Position numbers and translations under genes: made by a program. A stretch of DNA of 64,000 bases from Linnemannia elongata (lineage: Eukaryota; Mortierellomycota; Mortierellomycetes; Mortierellales; Mortierellaceae). Of the stretch, positions 22,831-33,144 are shown piece after piece (position 1 is the stretch's first letter; each line of letters starts with the position of its first letter). The notes below the pieces were generated by a model. It was not told the DNA's origin. It saw nothing but the letters and a program-made list of their open reading frames with translations, and ran no database searches. The stretch covers positions 1,798,001 to 1,862,000 of the forward strand of contig JAXBDG010000006.1 in NCBI GenBank assembly GCA_036320915.1, read 5' to 3'.

Positions 22831-24465
22831 ATGACCCAGGTATGCTACTGTATACAGTCGAACCAATGCATGGGTCCTTTTACCACCTCCTGCAGGAGAC
22901 GCCCTCCTCCTTATTAGCTCACTCAGATTCACACTCACAATCACGTTCATCCTCTCTAGATCAAAGTCGGCGATACCCTCCCCTCCGTCTCCCTCAAGTA
23001 CTGGTAAGTGCCTGCCAAAAAAAAAAAAAAAAAGAAGTTGCATCTCTCATACCCAGAGCGCTCCAATGCCCTCCTGTACATCCTCAAAACAAATACCATT
23101 GACTCTAACACTCAGAAACAACGATGCACGGGTTGGTCAATCATTCCCCAAAAATAGCCCCTACGATCCCTCGTTGGAGCACGCCTGCGGAATCCCCCAG
23201 AACTTGGACATCAGCTCCCTGAAGGGCAAGAAGGTCGTCATCTTTGGTGTCCCCGGAGCCTTCACCCCCACCTGCAACAACCAACACTTGCCCGAGTAAG
23301 TTTTCCTCGACGACGAGCAAGTACATCCTTTTTTGGTGTCTTTTATGAGCGGAAAAATGACCCATGGGAAAATTTCCTCCAAGAAAGTGGAAAAACGCGA
23401 CAACGAACGTGTAGTGCGTTCTGTTATTAATCATGAACCGTACGTCGTTTGAACAAATAGGTTCCGTCAGAAGTACGACGAGTTCGTCAAGAAGGGCGTT
23501 GACCAGATTATCTGCCTCGCTACCACTGATGCCTTGTAAGTCATCTTGTTGGATTTGCTTACCCCCATATCTTTTCTGTTCCACCACCCAGCCCCACCCT
23601 CAGCCCCACTTGTTCCCTAATCCCTGCGCAGCATGATCCATCTGACACATAACAGACAACTAAGGATTGCAATTGACATCATCACCATACTTTTCGCGAT
23701 TTTGATATCGCGAAAGTCGGCGATCATCCCGCACTTTTCTCCACTCCCTCCTCTTGATACCCCCAACAGAAAAGGGAGCGGACGGGGAAATAAGACTGGG
23801 AAACGCGGGTTGAGAGCCACGAAAAATCCACAGCATCGTCCTCTCCTTTAACAAACTTTCTTATCGTTTCTTATCCTTCGCGAACTCATCGCAATAGCGT
23901 CATGGATGCTTGGGGCAAGTGGACCCAGACCAACGACAAGATCATCTTGGCAGCTGACGGCAACGGCGAGTTCGTCACCGCCACCGGTCTCGTCCAGGGT
24001 ACGTGCCACCACCGCCTTTTTACTGTTTTTCACCTCCTCGACTTGATCTGCTCTCCAAGCTAGAACACGAAGAGAGTCCCCAATCGACTTGCGAAAACGA
24101 ACTGACGCCATACAAACACACTCACACATTTCTTTCTTTTGTTACTCGTGATAACGACAAAAACAACAAATAACCAATAGACCTTTCCAAGATCGGATTT
24201 GGTGCCGTTCGCTCCAAGCGTTTCGCCCTCATTGCCGATGACTTGAAGGTCACCTACCTTGGTGTCGAGACTGCGTAAGTGTCAAGGGATAAAAAGAATC
24301 AAATAACACCCACTGCACAAAACACTAACCTACAATTGCCCAACTTTTTCCCTGTGTTCCGTTCGTTGACCATGCGACTGACTCTTTATTTCTTTCTTCA
24401 TCATTCGTTCAATTAGCTCTGGCGTCTCTGTCTCTGGCGCTGATGCCGTCCTTGCTGCCTTGTAA
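22831..24465 (+). CDS. AHP1: Atypical 2-Cys peroxiredoxin, Ahp1/PRX5 type
   Basis: A thiol peroxidase that reduces alkyl hydroperoxides and H2O2 in the cytosol, recycled by thioredoxin. The exons are 22831-22839, 22960-23003, 23158-23295, 23461-23535, 23898-23998, 24181-24274 and 24417-24465, giving 169 residues, the usual size. The peroxidatic Cys is in PGAFTPTC. A second Cys in LEHACGIP lies where yeast Ahp1 has its resolving Cys31. The protein starts MTQIKVGDTLPSVSLKY and ends SGADAVLAAL without a peroxisomal tripeptide. The exon 2 to 3 join gives LKYCPYDPSLEHACG, matching the family pattern. A nearer AG at 23115 would create a stop. Seven exons for 169 residues is very intron-dense. AATAAA signals follow at 24591. 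Confidence 0.92.
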
Positions 24466-24590
24466 ATAAGGACTTCAGCATTTCCTACACCCCGATGTAC
24501 ATATCACCTTGGACAATGGATCGCTATGGAAAAGTAGTCAAGTAGTCAACCAGGTTGTTTTCTCCCTTGCTCCATACCAATGAAAAAAAA

Positions 24591-24601
24591 ATAAAATAAA
24601 G
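24591..24601 (+). terminator. Polyadenylation signal of the peroxiredoxin gene
   Basis: Two overlapping AATAAA motifs about 130 nt after the stop codon. Confidence 0.5.
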
Positions 24602-24734
24602 ATGAGGTTTAGCCAACACCTGCTCGTATTAATAACTCAATGCTTTGAGGGCCGAGCGAATGCTAGGTTGTTAAAGTCATGCGACGAATGACGTTTATTA
24701 GGTGTTGATGGTATGTTTTTTACGATTGCTTCTT

Positions 24735-27141
24735 TTAATGTGTGTAGAAGTTACCAAGCTCATGCACGACCTTTCTAACCTCGTCAACGATCGTCATGGG
24801 TTGCTGAGGGATAGCCGAATCCTGGGACCCATGCAGATTGTCGACCGAGGCGCGAACTGAGGGGGATGATGCAGACTGTGCATTGTTGTTGTTGCTGTTC
24901 AAGAGAGGCGAATGCGTTTGCGAATACACAGGATCTTGGCTTATATTACCATTGGATCCACTGGCACCGCCTGCAACAGCTGCTCCTGCTCCCCCTCCGC
25001 TGCCATTACTGTTACCCAAACCTGAGTGACTATTGGAAAGCTCCAATCCTTCCATAAACGAGGCCGAATCACTCGTTGGGCGTGGACTCGACACAAACAG
25101 GTTGTTGGTCCCACTTGTCAGCCCCATGATCCCATTCACGCCGGACACACCGGTTCCAACACCAGCGCTGCCCATGCCGACACTCCCGGGTCCAGAGGTA
25201 CCCGTCACTTGGATCCCGAATCCTGTAGCAATCATGGGCCTGCCCCAAGCATAGCACCACTCCTCAAAGGGGAGTGGCAAATCCAGTCCTGCTGAGCGAA
25301 TAGCCAGATAAATCGATCCCATGGCCAATGCCCGGCTGGAAGAGTTGAGCGCAATGTTGGAATTGCACAGGGCATCGATACAAAAGGTGGTTGAAATCTG
25401 AACCAATGCAGAGAGGGTGGGGTGAATTCCAGTGTGAGGTGTTGGGCTTGACATAGCTGGGGCTGTTGATGAAGACGATGACAGTGCTGGAGTTCCATGC
25501 TTGCTGGGCGACATAGACGACGGATGAGAAGGCTGTTGTTGTTGGTTTTGTGCTGCTGGCAAAAAGACATCAAAGTTGGACGCGTGAGGGTAGAGGTTGG
25601 CTGCTTCTTCGTCTGTCGGACTGAAAACCATTCCCATTCCTTTGTATATCCGGAGGACATCACTGAAGGGAAGCGAAACATCCAGATCAAACTGAAGGAT
25701 ACGGAGCAGCATCAACTCTGTCGTCAATAGCGAATCGCGGATGTGCCAGTACGTTGCCGCTGTTGGTGGTGGTGCAGTGCTGTGGGTATTCTGTTGTTGT
25801 GGTTGCTGCGATGACGATGATGAGCCACCGTTGTCGTTGACTTTGGTCGAGAGTGAAAGCGCTGGCTGTCCTGGGTTCATGACTCTGTAGGTGACGTTGA
25901 CAAGATCGCGGACCTTCCTGCTCACTTCTGTGCATTTGCAAGCCAAGTGCAAACATGCCGTCGCAAATAACTAGGTCAGTTAGAATATACAGTGTACAAT
26001 CATGTTAGCAGGATTCTCGGAAGCAAAGAATGGTACACGCCGTCAATGTCCAGCGATAGCCACAATGTAGCCCCGCCTTACATATTCGTCCGCTCTGAAC
26101 GCCTCGTTGTCACGCTCTCCTCGTTTGTATGCCTGGTGCAAATAGGCGCGATATTTGTGGTAGTACACCAGTGAAGTTCCAATAGTTGCAGGAGGGCTAC
26201 ACAGAAGAATAAAGCAAGAGATGGTGGGAGAAACTTGTCAGTTTCGATTCGTTTCATCCGCTTTTGATCCACGTCGTACTGCACGCCTCTCGATTAAAAT
26301 AAAATATGACTTACAATTGCAAAATCTCGCCAGCGATGCGAATCAGCTCGATAGCATGGATCGCCTTGGGTCCCTTGGTAGCAGGAGTCTTTTGTGCTCC
26401 CGAAGAAGATCCAGAGGCGGGAGTGGGTGGTGAAGATGTCCGTGGTTGTTGCGACTGAGACTGTATTTGAGATCCAGTGGTCCCTCCGGTCCCTTTCCGA
26501 TGCTGGTGGCTGTTGCTTGCAGTGCCAGAGTGTCCGTTCGATGTCGCAGTAGTCGCCACTCTTGTAGAGCCGACTGCATTATCTGATTCGGGGTTGGTCC
26601 CTACTGACGCTGTTGCTGCCGCCGGTGTGGTTCCAAAGATGATGTTGGCTAAATCAGGCCCTGGCATCGGGAGTTGGTGTGTTTGTGTGGAAACAATAGG
26701 CAAAGCTGGAGCCGTTGCCTGTACAATGCTGACGATTTGCTCCAAAGTCTCCAACGACGGTTGCGTCCCTTGTTGTTGCTGCTCATAAGAATTCGCTGAC
26801 TGACCGTCTTGGGAAAAGTGGCTTGCCGTATCCTGTGCCTGTGGTTGCTGTGGCTGTTGTTGGTGCTGCTGCTTGAGACTCTCCTGTTGTTGACGTTCGA
26901 GGAGACGCTTTTGTTGCAATTGATGATATACATCCATGGTGATGGAGACTGGGCCGGACCCTGCCGGTTTTTTAGACTCTGCACCTTTGGAGAGTGCTGA
27001 GCTAGTCAAATCCGTAGTGGCTCCTGTTACTGTGGTGGTGGCGTCGGCAAGCTGCTCGTGGGCGCATTCGGTCATGGTGATGTCGGCTGTAGATCGATGG
27101 TTGTTCTGTTGAAGATGAATGTCTAGGTCAAGTTGATCCAT
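24735..27141 (-). CDS. CCNQ: Cyclin-Q-like (FAM58A) cyclin with glutamine-rich extensions
   Basis: A predicted cyclin partner of a CDK10-type kinase. The exons on the minus strand are 27141-26315, 26196-26082 and 25970-24735, giving 725 residues. The first 260 or so are low in complexity and rich in Gln, Thr and Ser. The cyclin fold starts at AIELIRIAGEILQ and continues with PATIGTSLVYYHKY, LFATACLHLACKCTEVSRKVRDLVNVTYRVMNP and YWHIRDSLLTTELMLLRILQFDLDV. These match cyclin Q ([34 protein letters not shown] in the animal protein) better than cyclins L, K or T. A second fold (ALAMGSIYLAIRSAGLDLPLPFEEW) follows a 70-residue insert, then about 170 Ser/Gly/Asn-rich residues. An AATAAA on this strand lies 36-41 nt past the stop. 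The animal protein has about 250 residues, so the additions triple the length. Confidence 0.8.
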
Positions 27142-27897
27142 ACTCGTTGCTGTGTACAGGTTGTATTGATTCGTTCGATGCCTGGAAGGTATGTTTGCTC
27201 GGTGTGTTCGGTGTTCCTGTAATGCTTTTTGCTCGTGTGCGGGGGTTGTGGGAGGTGCGCCGGTTGGATGGGAGGAAAAGAAAGAATGGGATCAGAGCAA
27301 GGAAGAGTCTACCACCATAAAATTCACACATCGAGATCTCGATATCTAATTGACAAAAAAAATTGCCAATTACGAGGGGCTGGACTGATAACGCGTTTAT
27401 CGATCCAGTGGCGAACATCAAGGAGCCAACCGAGGACAAAAACATATTGAGAAATTGTTATTTTTTTAAGCGTTTTTGGGGACAAGTAGAATAGAGTACA
27501 AAGAGTTGGTCCGCGATATTACAATAAGAAAGGAAAAGAAGAAAAGACTAGCTGGCTGCGAGAGATACGTTGCCGACAAGAAAAAAATACACCAAAAAAT
27601 AAAGACAAAAAAAAACTATACACTAGGATTTGCATCTCGAAGCAAGACAATCCGACTCTCAGAAAAGGTGCAAGGCATTGCAACTTGTCGAGAAGACTCT
27701 ACTCATCATCCGCTTCCTTGGGGCGTCCAGGGGGGTTTCGGGGTTATTACATACAAGTTGGACCAGAAGCGGAGGAGAGAAGGACGAAAAGGTAGACAAG
27801 AAATAAGGAAACAAGGAAACCGCGTGGACCGGTATTCAAGACAGAAGACATCACTGGTGGGGTATAAACTGGACAAGGACGAAGCTAGAGACAAGGC
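27142..27897. other. Interval between the zinc-finger and cyclin-Q-like genes
   Basis: About 750 nt with no supportable gene. It must hold the 3' end of the zinc-finger gene and the promoter of the cyclin gene, both on the minus strand. It is A-rich near 27470-27630. Confidence 0.5.
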
Positions 27898-29040
27898 TTA
27901 GTAGTACGGAGGGTAGAATTGCTCGACAGGTGCATTCAGCTCGGAGTTGGGGCCAAGATGACTCAAAAAGCTCTGATAGCTGGGTCCGAGAGGCTGTGTC
28001 TGAAGGTGTGGGCGCGCATGGAGCTGGCCGGGATACTGCTCAAACTCTTCTTGTTTGATGTATTGAGTGTGTGAGTGCTGATGATGTTGCTGGTGATGTG
28101 GGTGTTGGTGGTGATGGTGCTGCTGCTGGTGCATGTGGGCTGGGTGCTCCTTCATGGGGGCCTGGTCGATTTGAAGCACTGGGTGAAAGTGTGCGAGGGG
28201 GTCCATCGAAAGATGCATCTGGGCCATTGGGGTGATAGGAGTCAAAGGCGACAGAGGCGACATGGGAGAGCCCTCGTGGGGTGGCGTGTGAACAGGCGAC
28301 ATGTTATGATAGTGAGGGATCTGGACGTGGAGAGGGTGACCCATGTCTCCGTCCATGAGCGGAGCATCAACCATTTCACCGCGCCAGAGAGCAGGGCGGC
28401 GGATCACGGCATGCTCTTTTCGGTGGTGCTTGGTTAGGGTAGTCTTGCGGCAGAAACTAAAAGTGGGGCGGGCAGAATGAGGCGTTAAAAAATAATTCTA
28501 GCGGGTTGGAGAAACAGTCAAGGGAATGAAATCATGCGGTGGGAAAGCCCCCCCCCCCCCCGAATGGCTTAATCATTACCTTTTACCGCAGCCGTCAATG
28601 CTGCACTTGTAAGGGCGCTTGCCGGTATGGATGCGGCGATGGCGGGCCAGGGAGCTGCTGTCACTGAATCGCTTCTGGCAGTCGGGCTGCTCGCACATAT
28701 GGGGACGCTCGCCAGAATGGGTGCGCTGGTGGACAGTCAGAGCTGAACGCTGGATGAAGGACTTGGTACAACCAGGCTCTTGGCAGATGAAAGGTCTGTT
28801 GAATACAGATATTGGGAGAAAGGTGTCAGAACACATAGTCACTCTTCATCCGCTCATACGCGCACGTTTACAGGTCACAGGTAACCTCATTTGTTTTTAC
28901 CTCTCGTTGGTGTGGATGCGTCCATGGCGAGCAAGGTCGGAGCGGCGTGAGAAAGCCTTGCCACAGTTGTCCCATGCGCAACGGAAGGGTCTCGAATCAT
29001 GTTGGTGGCCCTCGGTATGGATTAATTCGAGAATGTCCAT
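27898..29040 (-). CDS. Four-finger C2H2 zinc-finger protein, likely transcription factor
   Basis: A predicted nuclear DNA-binding protein. The exons on the minus strand are 29040-28901, 28795-28580 and 28456-27898, giving 304 residues from the ATG of [11 protein letters not shown]. Four consecutive classic fingers follow: [69 protein letters not shown], and one spanning the last intron ([24 protein letters not shown], each within 24 residues). TGKRP and SGERP linkers join them. The C-terminal half is disordered, rich in Pro, Met, His and Gln, with a His/Gln run near residues 245-275. Both introns are phase 2. The frame stays open above the chosen ATG to a good acceptor at 29136, so an additional upstream coding exon is possible and the true N-terminus is uncertain. 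I cannot name an orthologue. Confidence 0.85.
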
Positions 29041-30152
29041 CTTGGGCGTGTACTCCAGGGAGGAAGTAATGGTTGTAAGCCTAACTGGCACACGGGAGAT
29101 CGAGCGAACTGGGGGTTGGTTGAAGCGCTGTGTAGCTACGGGCGAGGAAAATGTAAGGAAGGGAGAGGACGAACAAAAGAGTAAAGGGTTAGTAAGTTGG
29201 GGATAAGGAAGGACGAATTGCGAGGAGGGAGGGTCTAGAATGAATAGGGTTGTTTGGGACGCTTGGCAGAATAGGGTCGGATGGGATAAGATATGATGGG
29301 ATGAAGAGGAGTACTTCAATTGTTTGTGTGCATGTTGCCCCTCGTTTTTTCTTCAGCCCATCGATATTTGTTTGGAGGAGTGAAGGGGAAAGGAAGGCAG
29401 AGGGAAGATGGGAGAGCAGGGTAGATACTACTCTACTAGTCGCACGATACGAAGGAGGGCACTGCTGTGGGAGAAACAGTTTGTCATGCACAACGGTTTG
29501 TTCATGCCCGAGGAGTATTTTTGAAAGGCTTTAGTACTCATCCAAGAAGTTCAATTGCCCACAGACGCAGCGGAAGGAGGGGGAATTGTTCACGCTCGGA
29601 TGCCTTGACCTTAGTTCATATCGCATCTCAATGTACACAGAAGAAAGGTCTACGCAAAGCCAGCTACTGTTGAAGTTCGGTTCAAACCAAGCCCAAGGAG
29701 ACAAAAATGCAGGGGGCGTGGGAGGAAGAAGGTACTGGCGACCACTGTGTCCTGCGGAGGAGAATAAAGCTCCGCTTGGGGTCACCAGCAGGGACGTGCG
29801 AAGAAAATGTGTAATAAATGGAAAGGGTCGTGCATCCAGGGACTTGAGGGAAGGAAGAGGGCAATGGAGTTAAGGAGATTCGCAGAGTGCTTTGTTACCT
29901 GTCTTCAAGGAAAGGTTGTCAAAAGAAAGATGCTCTTCGTTGAGAAGAGTAATGAAAGTGAAGAGAGTAAAAGAAAAGGTGCAATTGAGGACGAAGAGTG
30001 CGAACAAGCGTGAGAGTGAGCGAGTGAAGTTGGGAGTGGAGAAAAGAGAGGTGAAGAGAAGAGCGGTTGAGGAGGAGTAGAAATAAGAGAGAGAAGTTGA
30101 TGGATAGGGGCCTGCATTTAAACGAAAACGAGAAAGTGAGCGCCGTGAGCGA

Positions 30153-30174
30153 CTGAATGAATGAATGAATGAAT
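30153..30174. repeat. GAAT tetranucleotide microsatellite
   Basis: About five tandem copies of a tetranucleotide (tgaa/gaat) in gene-poor DNA. Confidence 0.8.
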
Positions 30175-31738
30175 GAAGTGGACGGGTCTGAAAGGCAAAA
30201 AATAGTCCGATGGAACACGACAGACGGAAGATGAGGCAACGAGTAACCAAGTGAGTTAATGCACCAGGGTATGCGTGTGTGTATTCGATGCCTTGGTCCC
30301 ATTTTGGGTCTGTTCTCTCTCCAGTTTGTGGGCGTTGTATTTTTTTTTTTGTTGTTATTTGTTTGTATGATATGAGGAGGTGGGATGGAGAGTGGTCAAA
30401 AGGGGGGATGAAAGGGAAAAAAGACAAACTATAGAGTACTGTACTCACTTTGAGCTATTCAATTGCCATCATCATTCATAATTCAAGGAAAACGAGAGCA
30501 AAAACAACAACAAAGAAAAGTCCAGGGGGTAAAAAAGTGAGGGTGGATTGAGAGTGGGAGTGGACAAGTGGGTGAGTGGACGAGTGAGAGAGAAGAACAA
30601 AGGGGGGGTTGTGTTGTGTTTTGTTGTTGTGGTGAGTGAATATGAAAGAGTATGAAGAGCAAGCAAGCAATACAGGGGGATGCTGTTGGAGTCGACATCC
30701 CTCTCTGTTGTTATTGGGGTCAACTAACTTGGTTGCTATCGTCCTTTTTGTGTTGTTGTCCTTCTGTTGGTATTCCTGTTGATTATTGTTGTTCTCGTTT
30801 GTTGAATGCCATCCCCCTTTCTAAATCCCTTCCCTCGCCCTCTCTGTGTCGTTCACTTGAATAGTGTTTATTTATTTTGTAGATTCGAATGAATCGATGT
30901 GAATGATTCAAATACTTGACTGTTTGCCCAACTTATGTCCCCTCTTGCTCACTCACCATACCATCCCTTGTCAACTCGACCAAGAACACGAGAAAAAAAA
31001 GATGGCATCAGCAGAGGTGTCGTTATTATTGTGGTAATGGCTGCAGCTCAGAGCAAACTACGCGCGCTTCAATCATGACAACTGAGCAGCGAGGAACAAA
31101 AAACAAGATAGAAAGCAACGTCCCCTACCTATCCATCTTTTTTTTTGAATTATCCTGCCTTTCTCTTTGCCTGCTCACTTGGCCGACTCTCTTAATTGCT
31201 TCATCATCTTCAAAAGGTACATACATACATTTATTCACCATAAACCCGACGCGAAGAGAACAATCAATAGTGAGGTCAAATAAACAACTCTGTTCACAAC
31301 TAGACAGAAACAACCTTCGAAATGTGATCGAAAAGAACACACGGAAACGCATAAGCGAAAAGAAAGCCAACAAGTGGCATGAAAAACAACAACAAAGAAG
31401 GGAGAACACAAACAAAGGGGTTGAAATCGAAACTAGTTTGTTGCTCGTTCGTTCATTCGTTTTGTGCCTTCACCACAACACGACTATTGGGGCTGGATTG
31501 GACTAGACTGAACTGAACACACCGCCCATTAGTGAAAAGACGACTTTTTTTCATCCAAGCCATCCGCACTCGCTCGCTCACGGCAACAAAAAGCAGAAAA
31601 GGATGACCTCCTTATTCGACCAACTCCCAAGGCAGACAGGAATCGTTCAACAATTGGCGCGCCAGAAAGGGAGCGCGAAATGAGATACGAACAAGAACGA
31701 GTAAGAGTTGCAAGAGTAAATTGTCTAAAACGAGATTA

Positions 31739-31754
31739 GGGGGGGGGGGGGGGG
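31739..31754. repeat. Poly-G tract, 16 nt
   Basis: An uninterrupted run of G in the gene-poor interval. Confidence 0.9.
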
Positions 31755-33125
31755 TAAGCGGAAAGCGGACACCATGAAGCAGACGTAACCATGGTCATGA
31801 AAGGAAAGAAGAGGAGGCGGGGACCCGCAGAGTTTTGGAGATGAGCACATTCTGCCTGTCTAATTTGCCACGTCCAATGAACAAGTGACTCTGTCTCGCG
31901 CTTTCTATTCTTCTGTTCATCCTTGTTCTTCCTTCCTTTACTTACGATCGAGCGAGGGTTCAAGAATAGCACCCAATGCCGCGCGTTTGTTTCTGGGATG
32001 TATAGAATTATCGAAGAGAACAATAGGCAAAGCAATTGTTCGTTGCGGAGTGGGAAATAATAAAACAAACGAACGACAGGTAACGGTCATTTTCATTCCC
32101 TTGGCGATGCTTTGTCCTTTGGATGTCTGTGGGTCAAGAACGAAGAAGCATAGAGGGAAAAAATCACGGATGCATTACGCCTATAAACAACACCGAACAA
32201 ACGAACAGGAGCTGTCTTCGATTCTTCCTTCACCACACCCCTTCCTCCACATCCTTGAAGCCAGCGCTTGATAAGCTACTATTCCTTATCCATTGTCAAT
32301 TATTTCTGAGCTTTCAATCGAACATTGGACAAACAAAAAAAACGAACGAGAACGTTATCATACCCGACAGACAAGCAACTACTCTTCATCGTCGTCGTCA
32401 TAGTCATCATCATCATTCATTCACCACTACCCTCAATCGTAGGTCTTTCCTTTTAGCACTCTTGCTTGCTTGCATCGTGCTCACTCTATCTTGTCTTGCT
32501 GTTTTTTCATGCATTACAAATGTGAACAGAAAAAAGAAAGTATAAAACAAAAAAAAAAAAAATGAAAGCGCTAGTGCAATCTAATGCCCGTTTGCTCAAG
32601 CGTTGAACTCTACCGACACCTCCATCCTTCCCTCCCTCACTTCTCCCCAAAAATCTCATTATGTTATTTTTTTTTCCTTTTGACGGTTGCACCAACTGTG
32701 GACCCTCTAGTTTTGAAGTCTCTTGCCTGTCCTTATACCCTTCATGCTGCTGCTTAAGGTACGGCTTATTCCTGCGGCCCTTTTGTTTGTGTCGTCCTCG
32801 TTGCCGTGTTTTGTGTGATTGTTTGATTGTTGCTGTTGCTGTTGCTCCGCAACCAAATGCTGTTGCAAACAACCAACTCAAAAAGTGCATCTTTCCCCTT
32901 TTGGTGATATTGCAATTCGCCTCTCCTTCATCGTTCATGCCCATCGTTGTTGTTGACACAATCAATTATTACCCTTTTGCCGCATCTACCAAGTCAACAA
33001 GCTCAACAAAGACGCACCGTTCAGCTGACGCCCTCCCCCACTTCGCCTCTCTCAACCTCTTTATCTTCCCTTCACGCACACACACACGCAACCCATCGTT
33101 CTATGGACATGTGTATTTGGAATGA

Positions 33126-33144
33126 CCCCCCCCCCCCCCCCCCC
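33126..33144. repeat. Poly-C tract, 19 nt
   Basis: An uninterrupted run of C in the gene-poor interval. Confidence 0.9.

Noticed and set aside
30916..32965. Frames of 100-196 codons in the gene-poor interval
   Set aside because: They are low in complexity, overlap in several frames, and show no splice-linked continuation or recognisable domain.
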